A stretch of 64,000 nucleotides of DNA from Streptomyces sp. NBC_01116 (GCF_041435495.1 NZ_CP108644.1:6247501-6311500); one strand, 5' to 3'. Positions 26,512 to 34,943 are shown, numbered from the stretch's first letter. The notes: generated by a model from the letters alone, not told the origin. A program made the numbers and translations.

Positions 26512-26540
26512 CGCAAGTTCAATTTCCGGCGGAAGTTGCG
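26512..26540. promoter_or_regulatory. Inverted repeat between ndgR and leuC (candidate NdgR site)
   Basis: CGCAAGTTC (26512-26520) and GAAGTTGCG (26532-26540) form a 9-bp inverted repeat with one mismatch and an 11-base centre. It lies 31 bp upstream of the ndgR start and 115 bp upstream of leuC. NdgR is known to bind this intergenic region in relatives; that this repeat is the site is inferred. Confidence 0.45.
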
Positions 26541-26655
26541 AACCTGTGGGGGCGGCCGCACAACGGCTCGCGGCCACCGCCCCGCACGGGGGTCCGGACG
26601 GGGGCACACCGAATCTCTAGTTGGGCCGGCGACGACGCCGGCCGGAGGGAAAGCG

Positions 26656-28083
26656 ATGGGTAGGACACTCGCGGAGAAGGTCTGGGACGACCATGTCGTC
26701 CGACGCGCGGAGGGCGAGCCCGACCTCCTCTTCATCGATCTGCACCTGCTGCACGAGGTGACCAGCCCGCAGGCCTTCGACGGGCTGCGCCAGGCCGGAC
26801 GTCCGGTACGGCGCCTCGACCTCACCATCGCCACCGAGGACCACAACACCCCGACCCTCGACATCGACAAGCCGATCGCCGACCCGGTCTCGCGCGCCCA
26901 GCTGGAGACCCTGCGCAAGAACTGCGCGGACTTCGGCGTGCGGCTGCACCCGCTGGGCGACGTCGAGCAGGGCGTCGTGCACGTGGTGGGCCCGCAGCTG
27001 GGGCTGACCCAGCCCGGCACCACCGTGGTCTGCGGCGACTCCCACACCTCCACGCACGGCGCGTTCGGCGCGCTGGCGTTCGGCATCGGCACCAGCCAGG
27101 TGGAGCACGTCCTCGCCACCCAGACGCTGCCGCTGGCCCGCCCGAAGACCATGGCCATCACGGTCGAGGGCGAACTGCCCGACGAGGTCACCGCGAAGGA
27201 CCTGATCCTGGCGATCATCGCCCGGATCGGCACCGGCGGCGGCCAGGGCTACATCCTCGAATACCGCGGCTCCGCCATCGAGAAGCTCTCGATGGAGGCC
27301 CGGATGACCATCTGCAACATGTCGATCGAGGCCGGTGCCCGCGCCGGCATGATCGCCCCGGACGCCACCACCTTCGACTACCTCAAGGGCCGCGACCACG
27401 CCCCCGAGGGCGAGGACTGGGACGCCGCCGTCGCGTACTGGAAGACCCTGCGCTCCGACGACGACGCGGTGTTCGACGCCGAGGTCGTCATCGACGCCAC
27501 CGAACTGGCCCCGTTCGTCACCTGGGGCACCAACCCCGGCCAGGGCGCACCCCTGTCGGCCACCGTCCCCGACCCCGCTTCGTACGAGGACGCCTCGGAG
27601 CGCTTCGCCGCCGAGAAGGCCCTGGAGTACATGGGGTTGACCGCCGGGCAGCCGCTGCGCGACATCAACGTCGACACCGTCTTCGTAGGTTCGTGCACCA
27701 ACGGCCGCATCGAGGACCTGCGCAACGCGGCCTCGATCCTGGACGGCCGCAAAGTCGCCGACGGAGTACGGATGCTGGTCGTCCCCGGCTCGGTCCGGGT
27801 CGCGCTCCAGGCCGTCTCCGAGGGCCTGGACAAGGTCTTCACCGAGGCCGGCGCCGAATGGCGGCACGCGGGTTGCTCGATGTGCCTCGGCATGAACCCC
27901 GACCAGCTGGCCCCCGGCGAGCGCTCCGCCTCCACCTCGAACCGCAACTTCGAGGGCCGGCAGGGCAAGGGCGGCCGCACCCACCTGGTCTCGCCCCAGG
28001 TCGCCGCCGCCACCGCCGTGCTGGGCCATCTGGCCTCGCCCGCCGACCTGTCCGACACCCGTACCCCCGCCGGAGTCCGATAG
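26656..28083 (+). CDS. leuC: 3-isopropylmalate dehydratase large subunit
   Basis: Encodes 475 residues of the aconitase fold. The three Fe4S4 ligands are visible: Cys347 in VFVGSCTNGR, and Cys407 and Cys410 in GCSMCLGMNP. VVCGDSHTSTHGAFGALAFG is the substrate-site signature. With LeuD it isomerises 2-isopropylmalate to 3-isopropylmalate in leucine synthesis. The ATG at 26656 has GGAGGG upstream; an open frame reaches far upstream but is not coding. leuD follows after 2 bp. Confidence 0.97.
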   Translation: MGRTLAEKVWDDHVVRRAEGEPDLLFIDLHLLHEVTSPQAFDGLRQAGRPVRRLDLTIATEDHNTPTLDIDKPIADPVSRAQLETLRKNCADFGVRLHPLGDVEQGVVHVVGPQLGLTQPGTTVVCGDSHTSTHGAFGALAFGIGTSQVEHVLATQTLPLARPKTMAITVEGELPDEVTAKDLILAIIARIGTGGGQGYILEYRGSAIEKLSMEARMTICNMSIEAGARAGMIAPDATTFDYLKGRDHAPEGEDWDAAVAYWKTLRSDDDAVFDAEVVIDATELAPFVTWGTNPGQGAPLSATVPDPASYEDASERFAAEKALEYMGLTAGQPLRDINVDTVFVGSCTNGRIEDLRNAASILDGRKVADGVRMLVVPGSVRVALQAVSEGLDKVFTEAGAEWRHAGCSMCLGMNPDQLAPGERSASTSNRNFEGRQGKGGRTHLVSPQVAAATAVLGHLASPADLSDTRTPAGVR

Positions 28084-28085
28084 CT

Positions 28086-28679
28086 ATGGAAGCCTTCACC
28101 ACGCACACCGGCCGGGCCGTTCCGCTGCGCCGCAGCAACGTCGACACCGACCAGATCATCCCCGCGCACTGGCTGAAGAAGGTCACCCGCGACGGCTTCG
28201 AGGACGGGCTCTTCGAAGCCTGGCGCAAGGACGAGAACTTCGTCCTCAACCGCCCCGAGCGCCAGGGCGCCTCGGTCCTGGTCGCCGGTCCCGACTTCGG
28301 TACGGGCTCCTCCCGCGAACACGCGGTCTGGGCCCTGCAGAACTACGGCTTCAAGGCCGTCGTCTCCTCCCGCTTCGCCGACATCTTCCGCGGCAACTCG
28401 CTGAAGAACGGGCTGCTCACCGTGGTCCTGGAGCAGCAGGTCGTCGACGCCCTCCTGGAGCTGACGGAGGCCGACCCGACCGCCGAGGTGACCGTCGACC
28501 TGGAGGCGCGCCAGGTCCGTGCCGAGGGCATCACCGCCGACTTCGAGCTCGACGAGAACGCCCGCTGGCGGCTGCTCAACGGCCTCGACGACATCAGCCT
28601 CACCCTTCAGAACGAAGCGGACATCGCCGCGTACGAGGCGGCCAGGCCCGCCTTCAAGCCGCGTACCATTGCCGCCTGA
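28086..28679 (+). CDS. leuD: 3-isopropylmalate dehydratase small subunit
   Basis: Encodes 197 residues (family about 200). Diagnostic segments are LRRSNVDTDQIIPAHWLKK at the start, VAGPDFGTGSSREHAVWAL (swivelling-domain active-site loop) and FKAVVSSRFADIFRGNSLKNG. It completes the LeuCD heterodimer. Starts two bases after leuC and ends before a strong hairpin, so leuCD is a two-gene operon. Confidence 0.97.
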   Translation: MEAFTTHTGRAVPLRRSNVDTDQIIPAHWLKKVTRDGFEDGLFEAWRKDENFVLNRPERQGASVLVAGPDFGTGSSREHAVWALQNYGFKAVVSSRFADIFRGNSLKNGLLTVVLEQQVVDALLELTEADPTAEVTVDLEARQVRAEGITADFELDENARWRLLNGLDDISLTLQNEADIAAYEAARPAFKPRTIAA

Positions 28680-28695
28680 GCAGCGCTTTTCCAGG

Positions 28696-28729
28696 ACTGC
28701 GCCCCCTGCCTCCCGGCAGGGGGCGCAGT
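28696..28729 (+). terminator. Terminator of leuCD
   Basis: Arms ACTGCGCCCCCTGCC (28696-28710) and GGCAGGGGGCGCAGT (28715-28729) pair perfectly over a TCCC loop, 16 bases after the leuD stop. Confidence 0.85.
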
Positions 28730-28783
28730 CGCTTGTTGAGACCCCGTCGGGCGACAACTCGCCCCAGATGGCACAATCGGTGC

Positions 28784-29011
28784 ATGGAACGCGACAGCCA
28801 ACTCAAGCTCTATGGCCAAGTCGCCGACCGATTGAAGGAAGCGCACGCGAAGGTGCGTGCACTGCAAGTCCCGGAGAGCGTACGGATGGCGCTGACCCGG
28901 AAGCTGCTGGTCGTCACGGCCGCGGCGAAGCACGATCTCCCGGACGCGGCAAGGCGTCTGGACCGGATGATGAAGGACCTCGATGAGGGCCGATTCCCCG
29001 AAGGTGACTGA
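28784..29011 (+). CDS. Small conserved helical protein of unknown function
   Basis: Encodes 75 residues, charged and probably all helical (LKLYGQVADRLKEAHAKVRA, then VRMALTRKLLVVTAAAKHDL and DAARRLDRMMKDLDEG). There is no signal or membrane helix. No ribosome site is evident; CACAAT at 28772-28777 lies six bases before the ATG, which would suit a leaderless transcript. The spot between leuD and hupS matches a conserved hypothetical gene in S. coelicolor. Function unknown. Confidence 0.75.
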   Translation: MERDSQLKLYGQVADRLKEAHAKVRALQVPESVRMALTRKLLVVTAAAKHDLPDAARRLDRMMKDLDEGRFPEGD

Positions 29012-29073
29012 CACGTGGAACTGCGCATCGGTCGACTTCGTTGCGGCACTAGGGTGATTAGCCCGTTTCGTGT

Positions 29074-29102
29074 TTGATTTGCGGTATATATCTGCCTAAC
29101 GT
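29074..29102 (+). promoter_or_regulatory. Promoter of hupS
   Basis: TTGATT (29074-29079), 17-base spacer, TAACGT (29097-29102), within an unusually AT-rich stretch for this chromosome (29060-29130). It would start transcription about 45 bases before the hupS GTG. Confidence 0.6.
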
Positions 29103-29153
29103 GCGAAAAAGCTTGAACACTTTCGTTCTGGCAATGTCTCCGAAGGGGAAGAC

Positions 29154-29828
29154 GTGAACAAGGCGCAGCTCGTAGAAGCGATTGCCGACAAGGTCGGCGG
29201 CCGTCAGCAGGCCGCAGACGCTGTCGACGCGGTACTCGACGCGATCGTCCGTGCCGTTGTGGCCGGGGACCGTGTCTCGGTCACCGGCTTCGGCTCGTTC
29301 GAGAAGGTCGACCGCCCCGCCCGGTACGCCCGCAACCCGCAGACGGGTGAGCGCGTCCGGGTCAAGAAGACCTCGGTGCCCCGCTTCCGCGCGGGCCAGG
29401 GTTTCAAGGACCTGGTGAGCGGCTCGAAGAAGCTCCCCAAGAACGACGTGGCCGTCAAGAAGGCCCCCAAGGGCAGCCTCTCGGGCGGCTCCTCCGCCGC
29501 CCGTACGACGGTGAAGGCCGCCGCCGCCAAGAAGTCGGCCGCCAAGAAGGCCACCGCGAAGAAGACCACCGCCAAGAAGGCGACTCCGGCGAAGAAGACC
29601 ACCGCCGCAGCCAAGAAGGTCACCGCGAAGAAGACCACCGCGACGGCCAAGAAGGCCTCCGCGGCCGCCAAGAAGGCGACTCCGGCGAAGAAGGCCGCGA
29701 CGACCGCCAAGAAGGCCTCGCCCAGCAAGACCGCGCCCGCCAAGAAGACCACGGCGAAGAAGGCGCCCGCGAAGAAGACCACGGCGCGCACGACCACGGC
29801 CAAGAAGGCCACCGCACGCAAGAAGTGA
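29154..29828 (+). CDS. hupS: Two-domain HU nucleoid protein with lysine/alanine-rich tail
   Basis: Encodes 224 residues from a GTG at 29154. Residues 1-90 are a complete HU domain (MNKAQLVEAIADKVG, VTGFGSFEKVDRPARYARNP, RVKKTSVPRFRAGQGFKDLV). From about 100 to the end the sequence is a histone H1-like tail built of repeated A-K-K-x-T/A units. In Streptomyces this form (HupS) compacts spore nucleoids, while a tail-less HupA works in vegetative hyphae. The tail is coded by repetitive, GC-rich DNA prone to length change. Confidence 0.95.
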   Translation: MNKAQLVEAIADKVGGRQQAADAVDAVLDAIVRAVVAGDRVSVTGFGSFEKVDRPARYARNPQTGERVRVKKTSVPRFRAGQGFKDLVSGSKKLPKNDVAVKKAPKGSLSGGSSAARTTVKAAAAKKSAAKKATAKKTTAKKATPAKKTTAAAKKVTAKKTTATAKKASAAAKKATPAKKAATTAKKASPSKTAPAKKTTAKKAPAKKTTARTTTAKKATARKK

Positions 29829-29860
29829 GACCGGGCACCCGCTCGCTCCTCACAACGCGC

Positions 29861-29894
29861 CGGGCCGGGCTCCCCTCCGGGGGAGCCCGGCCCG
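29861..29894. terminator. Terminator between hupS and the convergent small gene
   Basis: Arms CGGGCCGGGCTCCCC (29861-29875) and GGGGAGCCCGGCCCG (29880-29894) are perfect over a 4-base loop. It can serve both converging genes. Confidence 0.8.
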
Positions 29895-29948
29895 CGGGCT
29901 GTCCGGACCCCGTTCGGCCCAGCGGTCCCGCTCCGGTCGGGGGCGGGG

Positions 29949-30152
29949 TCAGAACGTCTGCAGGGTCACCAGCGTGATCCGCAGGGCCGCTCCCTCGCCC
30001 TCGCCCTCGATCCGCACCCGTTGCCCCGGACGCAGCAGCAGCAGGCCGCCCGCGTCGAAGGCCGGGGCGTCGAAGTCCACCGGGGTGCCGTCGTCCAGCA
30101 GCACGCTGCCGCTGCGGGTCTCGGGGTCGTACGTGTACGAGGTCGCCTGCAT
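29949..30152 (-). CDS. Small conserved protein, cold-shock/OB-like beta barrel
   Basis: Encodes 67 residues: YTYDPETRSGSVLLDDG, VDFDAPAFDAGGLLLLRPGQ, then RVRIEGEGEGAALRITLVTL. The pattern (short glycine-turn strands, a central DD and a closing strand) recalls small OB-like or cold-shock-like barrels, but the RNA-binding aromatic motifs of CspA are absent. It sits just downstream of cofC with a 10-bp gap, so the two are probably co-transcribed. Start ATG at 30152; the upstream open frame to 30266 is cofC shadow. Function unknown. Confidence 0.7.
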   Translation of the reverse strand: MQATSYTYDPETRSGSVLLDDGTPVDFDAPAFDAGGLLLLRPGQRVRIEGEGEGAALRITLVTLQTF

Positions 30153-30162
30153 GGGCGGCAGC

Positions 30163-30828
30163 CTATCGGTCGTGGGACGGGGCGGGCGCGGCCGCGATCC
30201 GCGCCGTGTGCGACCCCACCCCCAGGGCCAGGGCGACCCGCAGATCCTCGCCCGTATCCACGTCACGGCGCACCGAGTCGACGCCGGACAGCGCTATTTC
30301 CACCGCACCCGACGCCAGGTGCCGGGCCCCGGACGGACCGCCGAAAGCCGGACGGAATTCCGTACCGCTCGCGGCGGTCAGAAATGTCGTTCCGATTCCG
30401 GCCGCGTCCCGCAGAAAAGCGCTGGGAAAAGCGGAGGCAAAATCGAGCACCCGCGCCAATTCGTCGGTGCGCAGTGCCGGCAGATCCGCGTTGAGCGCGG
30501 CCACCGCGGCGGCGGGCCGCAGGGCCCGTACGGAGCGTGCGCCGTGCGCGAGCGCGGCGTTGAGACCGGCCCCCGGAACGTCCGGCACGATCCGCGCCCC
30601 GAGCGCGGAAAGAGCCGCCGCGGCCACGGCGTCGTCCGTGACGACCACCACATCCCGCACCCCGGAGCAGGCCAGCGCCGCGGCCACCGTGTCCTGGGCG
30701 AACGCCAGGGCCAGCCGGGGCCGCGCATCCTCGCCCGCCGCCCGCCCCAGGCGGCTCTTGGCCCGGGCGAGCGGCTTCAGCGGAACGACCAGGGACCAGG
30801 GCCCGGCCGGATCGGTGTTCGTGGCGAT
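30163..30828 (-). CDS. cofC: 2-phospho-L-lactate/phosphoenolpyruvate guanylyltransferase (F420 synthesis)
   Basis: Encodes about 221 residues. The frame carries the nucleotidyltransferase start WSLVVPLKPLARAKSRLG, then VVVVTDD and ALNADLPALRTDEL, and GTEFRPAFGGPSGARHL, as in CofC/FbiD. It activates phospholactate or phosphoenolpyruvate with GTP to make the F420 side-chain precursor. No ATG, GTG or TTG exists between the in-frame TAA at 30855 and the conserved N-terminal strand. GGAGG stands five bases before an ATC at 30828, so I place the start there; a CTG at 30849 is the other option. The first standard start (GTG at 30687) would delete the nucleotide-binding strand. Confidence 0.8.
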   Translation of the reverse strand: MATNTDPAGPWSLVVPLKPLARAKSRLGRAAGEDARPRLALAFAQDTVAAALACSGVRDVVVVTDDAVAAAALSALGARIVPDVPGAGLNAALAHGARSVRALRPAAAVAALNADLPALRTDELARVLDFASAFPSAFLRDAAGIGTTFLTAASGTEFRPAFGGPSGARHLASGAVEIALSGVDSVRRDVDTGEDLRVALALGVGSHTARIAAAPAPSHDR

Positions 30829-30996
30829 CTCCCCCTCCGTACGCGTCAGGACTTATTCTCGCCTGCCGGTACGACAACCTGGAGGTCCGCTACCGAACGT
30901 GAGGCGTACGGTGTTCTCGACAGAGCAGGGGCCTGGGGCGAGACTTGACCGTCAGTAGCCAGGCTGCAGGTCGAAATCCTTAAGGAAGGTGTCCGA

Positions 30997-31749
30997 GTGT
31001 CCCGCCGCAGAATCGGCTTCTGGTACCGCCTGGCGGCGGTCATCGCCAAGCCGCCACTGGTGGTTCTGTTCAAGCGCGACTGGCGGGGGATGGAACACAT
31101 TCCGGCCGACGGCGGATTCATCACCGCCGTCAACCACAACTCCTATCTGGACCCGCTCTCCTACGGCCACTTCCAGTACAACACCGGGCGGGTGCCGAGG
31201 CTCCTGGCGAAGGCCGGCCTCTTCCGCACCCCGTTCGTCGGGATGATGCTGCGCGGCACCGGCCAGATCCCCGTCTACCGCGAGACCACCAACGCCCTGG
31301 ACGCCTTCCGGGCCGCGGTGGACGCCATCGAGCGCGGCGAGTGCGTCGCCTTCTACCCCGAGGGCACCCTCACCCGGGACCCCGACATGTGGCCGATGGC
31401 CGGCAAGACCGGGGTCGCCCGGGTCGCCCTGATGACCAGGGCGCCCGTCATCCCCGTCGCCCAGTGGGGCGCCAACCTCGCGATGCCGCCGTACGCCAAG
31501 GAGAACAAGTTCCGGCTGTTCCCCCGCAAGACGCTCCAGGTGCAGGCCGGACCGCCCGTCGACCTCAGCCGGTTCCACGGTCTGGAGCCGACCTCCGAGG
31601 TGCTCCGCGAGGCCACCGAGGCCATCATGGCGGCGGTCACCCGCGAGCTGGAGGACCTCCGCGGCGAGAAGGCGCCCGCCGAGCTCTACGATCACCGCAA
31701 AGCCCGTGCTGAACAACGGCGCAGGGCCCAGGGAAAGGGACCCACGTGA
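30997..31749 (+). CDS. plsC: 1-acyl-sn-glycerol-3-phosphate acyltransferase-like protein
   Basis: Encodes 250 residues. The acyltransferase motifs are clear: NHNSYLD (HX4D), GTGQIPVYRE, and FYPEGTLTRD (EGT), with a later APVIPVAQWG. It transfers acyl groups to lysophosphatidate or a similar acceptor at the membrane. GTG at 30997 with AAGGAAGG upstream; an in-frame GTG at 30990 would add two or so residues. It overlaps gpsA by four bases (GTGA), linking glycerol-3-phosphate supply and acylation in one transcript. The exact acceptor is not provable. Confidence 0.88.
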   Translation: MSRRRIGFWYRLAAVIAKPPLVVLFKRDWRGMEHIPADGGFITAVNHNSYLDPLSYGHFQYNTGRVPRLLAKAGLFRTPFVGMMLRGTGQIPVYRETTNALDAFRAAVDAIERGECVAFYPEGTLTRDPDMWPMAGKTGVARVALMTRAPVIPVAQWGANLAMPPYAKENKFRLFPRKTLQVQAGPPVDLSRFHGLEPTSEVLREATEAIMAAVTRELEDLRGEKAPAELYDHRKARAEQRRRAQGKGPT

Positions 31750-32756
31750 CGCACCCCGTAAAAGCGGCCGTCTTCGGAACCGGCTCATGGGGTACGGCCT
31801 TCGCCGTGATCCTCGCCGACGCGGGCTGCGAGGTCACCCTCTGGGGCCGCCGCGCCGAGGTCGCCGAGACCATCAACACCACGCACACCAACCCGGACTA
31901 CCTCCCGGGCATCGCGCTCCCCGACACCGTCCGCGCCACCACCGACGCCGCCGAGGCCCTGCGCGGGGCGGAGTTCGCGTTCCTCGTCGTGCCCTCCCAG
32001 ACGCTGCGCGCCAACCTCGCCGACTGGGCCCCGCACCTGGAGCCGGACACCGTCCTGGTCTCCCTGATGAAGGGCGTCGAGCTGGGCACCGCGGAGCTGA
32101 TGAGCGAGGTCATCGCGGACGTCACCAAGGTCTCCGCCGACCGCATCGCCGTCGTCTCGGGACCCAACCTGGCCAAGGAGATCGCCGAGCGACGCCCCGC
32201 CGCGGCCGTGGTCGCCTGCGCCGACGAGTCCGTCGCCCAGCGCCTCCAGGCCGCCTGCCACACCTCGTACTTCCGGCCGTACACCAACACCGACGTGGTC
32301 GGCTGCGAGCTCGGCGGCGCCGTGAAGAACGTCATCGGCCTCGCCGTCGGCATCGCGGACGGCATGGGCCTCGGCGACAACACCAAGGGCTCCCTCATCA
32401 CCCGGGGCCTCGCCGAGACCACCCGACTGGGCCTGGCCATGGGCGCGGACCCGTTGACGTTCTCCGGACTCGCGGGCCTGGGCGACCTGGTGGCCACCTG
32501 CTCCTCGCCGCTCTCGCGCAACCACACCTTCGGCACCAACCTCGGCCGCGGTATGACGCTCCAGGAGACCATCGCCGTCACCAAGCAGACCGCCGAGGGC
32601 GTCAAGTCCTGCGAATCGGTCCTCGACCTGGCCCGCAGGCACGGCGTCGACATGCCCATCACCGAGACCGTCGTCTCCATCGTCCACGAGGGCAAGTCCC
32701 CGGTCGTCGCCGTCAAGGAGCTGATGTCGCGGAGCGCCAAGGCCGAGCGACGCTGA
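31746..32756 (+). CDS. gpsA: Glycerol-3-phosphate dehydrogenase [NAD(P)+]
   Basis: Encodes 336 residues. The Rossmann motif GTGSWGTAFAVILADAG opens the protein; GPNLAKEIAERRPAA and the catalytic-lysine helix GAVKNVIGLAVGIADGMG follow, then the C-terminal GLAGLGDLVATCSSPLSRN. It reduces dihydroxyacetone phosphate to sn-glycerol-3-phosphate for phospholipids. The GTG start overlaps the stop of the acyltransferase gene. Confidence 0.96.
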   Translation: MTHPVKAAVFGTGSWGTAFAVILADAGCEVTLWGRRAEVAETINTTHTNPDYLPGIALPDTVRATTDAAEALRGAEFAFLVVPSQTLRANLADWAPHLEPDTVLVSLMKGVELGTAELMSEVIADVTKVSADRIAVVSGPNLAKEIAERRPAAAVVACADESVAQRLQAACHTSYFRPYTNTDVVGCELGGAVKNVIGLAVGIADGMGLGDNTKGSLITRGLAETTRLGLAMGADPLTFSGLAGLGDLVATCSSPLSRNHTFGTNLGRGMTLQETIAVTKQTAEGVKSCESVLDLARRHGVDMPITETVVSIVHEGKSPVVAVKELMSRSAKAERR

Positions 32757-32781
32757 CGTCGCCCTTACCAGCAGGTACGCT
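32753..32781 (+). promoter_or_regulatory. Candidate promoter of ddl
   Basis: CTGACG (32753-32758), 17-base spacer, TACGCT (32776-32781). The -10 ends nine bases before the ddl ATG, and there is no ribosome site, so a leaderless transcript is likely. The -35 overlaps the gpsA stop. Confidence 0.45.
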
Positions 32782-32790
32782 CATCGCGAT

Positions 32791-33966
32791 ATGAGCAGCG
32801 AGAACCTCCCCCAGAGCCCTGAGCGCGCCGAGAGCCCTGAGCCGCAGCGCCGCAAGCCCCGCGTGGCTGTCGTGTTCGGCGGCCGCAGCTCCGAACACGG
32901 CATCTCGGTCGTCACGGCCGGCGCCGTCATGAGGGCCATCGACCGGACGAAGTACGACGTCCTGCCGATCGGCATCACGACGGACGGCCGCTGGGCGCTC
33001 ACCGCCGACGAGCCCGAACGCATGGCCATCACCGACCGCAAGGTCCCCGACGTGGACCTGCTCACCGAGTCCGCCGAGGGCAGCGTCGTGCTCTCCGTGG
33101 ACCCCGGCAGCCGTGAGGTCCTCTACAGCGAACCCGGCTCCGTGCCCAAGGCACTGGGCGAGGTCGACGTCGTCTTCCCCGTGCTGCACGGTCCGTACGG
33201 GGAGGACGGCACCCTCCAGGGCCTCCTCGAACTCTCCGGTGTGCCCTACGTCGGCGCGGGCGTCCTCGCCTCCGCCGTCGGCCAGGACAAGGAGTACATG
33301 AAGCGCGTCTTCCTTTCCTTCGGCCTGCCCGTCGGCCCGTACGAGGTCGTCCGCCCCCGCGAGTGGGACAACGACCCCGCCGCCGCCCGCAAGCGGATCG
33401 TGGACTTCGCCGGCGAGCACGGCTGGCCGCTGTTCATCAAGCCCGCCCGCGGCGGCTCCTCGATGGGCATCACCAAGGTCGACTCCGTCGAAGGCCTCGA
33501 CGAGGCGATCGAGGAGGCCCGCCGCCACGACCCGAAGTTCCTCGTCGAGTCGCTGCTGCGCGGCCGCGAGATCGAGTGCGGGGTGCTGGAGTTCGAGGAC
33601 GGCCCGCGCGCCAGCGTGCCCGCCGAGATCCCGCCGGTCACCGCACACGACTTCTACGACTTCGAGGCCAAGTACATCGACTCGGCCGCCGGGCTCGTGC
33701 CCGCTCCGCTCACCGAGGAGCAGACCGCCGAGGTGCGGCGCCTCGCCGTCGCGGCCTTCGACGCCGTCTCCTGCGAGGGCCTGGTGCGCGCCGACTTCTT
33801 CCTCACCGAGGACGGCTCCTTCGTCATCAACGAGATCAACACCCTGCCGGGCTTCACCCCGATCTCCATGTACCCGCGCATGTGGCAGGAGAGCGGCGTC
33901 AGCTACCCGGAGCTGGTCGACCGGCTGATCCAGGCCGCGTTGAGCCGCTCCACCGGACTGCGCTGA
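32791..33966 (+). CDS. ddl: D-alanine--D-alanine ligase
   Basis: Encodes 391 residues. ATP-grasp signatures are VVFGGRSSEHGISVVTAGAV at the start, FPVLHGPYGEDGTLQG, FIKPARGGSSMGITKV, and the C-terminal metal site EINTLPGFTPISMYPRM. It makes D-Ala-D-Ala for the peptidoglycan stem. The extra ~25-residue acidic/Pro N-terminus is common in actinobacteria. The conserved Lys-Tyr-Ile-type specificity region reads KYIDSAAGLV, so a dipeptide rather than depsipeptide (VanA-type) product is expected. Confidence 0.95.
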   Translation: MSSENLPQSPERAESPEPQRRKPRVAVVFGGRSSEHGISVVTAGAVMRAIDRTKYDVLPIGITTDGRWALTADEPERMAITDRKVPDVDLLTESAEGSVVLSVDPGSREVLYSEPGSVPKALGEVDVVFPVLHGPYGEDGTLQGLLELSGVPYVGAGVLASAVGQDKEYMKRVFLSFGLPVGPYEVVRPREWDNDPAAARKRIVDFAGEHGWPLFIKPARGGSSMGITKVDSVEGLDEAIEEARRHDPKFLVESLLRGREIECGVLEFEDGPRASVPAEIPPVTAHDFYDFEAKYIDSAAGLVPAPLTEEQTAEVRRLAVAAFDAVSCEGLVRADFFLTEDGSFVINEINTLPGFTPISMYPRMWQESGVSYPELVDRLIQAALSRSTGLR

Positions 33967-33981
33967 CGGAGCCGACGGCCC

Positions 33982-34470
33982 TCAGAACTTGCTCGGTACC
34001 GTCTTCGAGACCGGGCCGGCGAACGAGGCCAGCGGCGTGATGTCGTGGGCGTACGTCGAGTCCAGCGTGACCTCGACGTACGCCTTGCGGTACGTGGTCG
34101 TGAACCGCGGACCGGAGCCCTCGGGCTCCTCCAGCATCCACTGCACGCCGTCCGCCTCGACGCCCTGCGACTGGGGGTCGTCCATCTTGGCGGGCCGGGG
34201 GACCCCGCAGCGCAGTACGATCGCCCCGTCCCCCCAGCCGGCGGTCAGCTCCGAATCCGGGGAGGGGTCGCTGCGTTCCAGTTCGAGGACGGTCTCCGGC
34301 AGTTCCTCGTGCAGGGCCTCGCAGTACGCTGCGGCCTCCGAGGACGGCGTGGGAACCGTGATCGAGGGCTCCGCGTCGCTGAGGGAACAGCCCGCCGCGG
34401 CCAGGACGAGCACGGCAGCGGACGGACCGAGGAACATCGAGCGGGGGGAACGGCGGGCGGATGACGTCAC
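33982..34470 (-). CDS. DUF3515 lipoprotein
   Basis: Encodes 162 residues from a GTG at 34470. The N-terminus has a basic stretch, hydrophobic core and lipobox (LVLAAAGCSL), so it is a membrane-anchored lipoprotein. The body fits DUF3515: YCEALHEELPETVLELER, AGWGDGAIVLRCGVPRPAKM, and DGVQWMLEEPEG followed by RKAYVEVTLDSTYAHDI. It is convergent with ddl, 15 bp apart. The role is unknown; location next to ddl in many streptomycetes hints at an envelope function only by association. Confidence 0.88.
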   Translation of the reverse strand: MTSSARRSPRSMFLGPSAAVLVLAAAGCSLSDAEPSITVPTPSSEAAAYCEALHEELPETVLELERSDPSPDSELTAGWGDGAIVLRCGVPRPAKMDDPQSQGVEADGVQWMLEEPEGSGPRFTTTYRKAYVEVTLDSTYAHDITPLASFAGPVSKTVPSKF

Positions 34471-34490
34471 CGGCCCAGCCTAGACGGGGG

Positions 34491-34724
34491 TCAGAGGTGG
34501 ACGACCGGGCAGGTCAGGGTTCGTGTGATGCCGTCCACCTGCTGCACCTTGGCGACCACCATGCGGCCGAGTTCATCGACCGTGTCTGCTTGGGCCCGCA
34601 CGATCACGTCGTACGGACCGGTGACGTCCTCTGCCTGGATGACTCCCGGGATCTTGGAAATGGTGTCGGCGACGATCGACGCCTTGCCCACTTCGGTCTG
34701 GATGAGGATGTACGCCTGTACCAC
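34491..34724 (-). CDS. Stand-alone Lrp/AsnC ligand-binding (RAM) domain protein
   Basis: Encodes 77 residues, only the RAM effector domain (VQAYILIQTEVGKASIVADT, VTGPYDVIVRAQADTVDELG). There is no helix-turn-helix. GTG at 34724 has GGAGG four bases upstream. Such small proteins form dimers or octamers and may bind amino acids or modulate full-length Lrp regulators. It lies just upstream of the DUF3515 gene (20 bp), so they may be co-transcribed. Confidence 0.88.
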   Translation of the reverse strand: MVQAYILIQTEVGKASIVADTISKIPGVIQAEDVTGPYDVIVRAQADTVDELGRMVVAKVQQVDGITRTLTCPVVHL

Positions 34725-34943
34725 GGAACCTCCAGGGCGGCCACGAGGATCATGTGGGGGAAAGGGACGCCACGTTATCGCGTTGCCGCGGGCCACGGGG
34801 AGACCTACGGGCCGGATGACGTCCACAGCGTGGCGTACAGGGCGCAGAAGTTGACGTATCTCTTGACGGTACCGACAGCACAGACGGCTCGCGACCGGGG
34901 GCCCGGACGGGTGTCCGGGGCGATAAAGGAGAGGTGAGACTCG

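Noticed and set aside
29500..29825. Tandem DNA repeat or CRISPR-like array in hupS
   Set aside because: The repetition is codon-level AKK/TAKK coding for the lysine-rich tail; no spacers of constant length.
30687..30689. GTG at 30687 as the cofC start
   Set aside because: It would delete the WSLVVPLKPLARAKSRLG strand and nucleotide-binding segment conserved in the family.
34731..34943. Possible TPP riboswitch before thiL
   Set aside because: No CTGAGA or THI-box pairing could be found.
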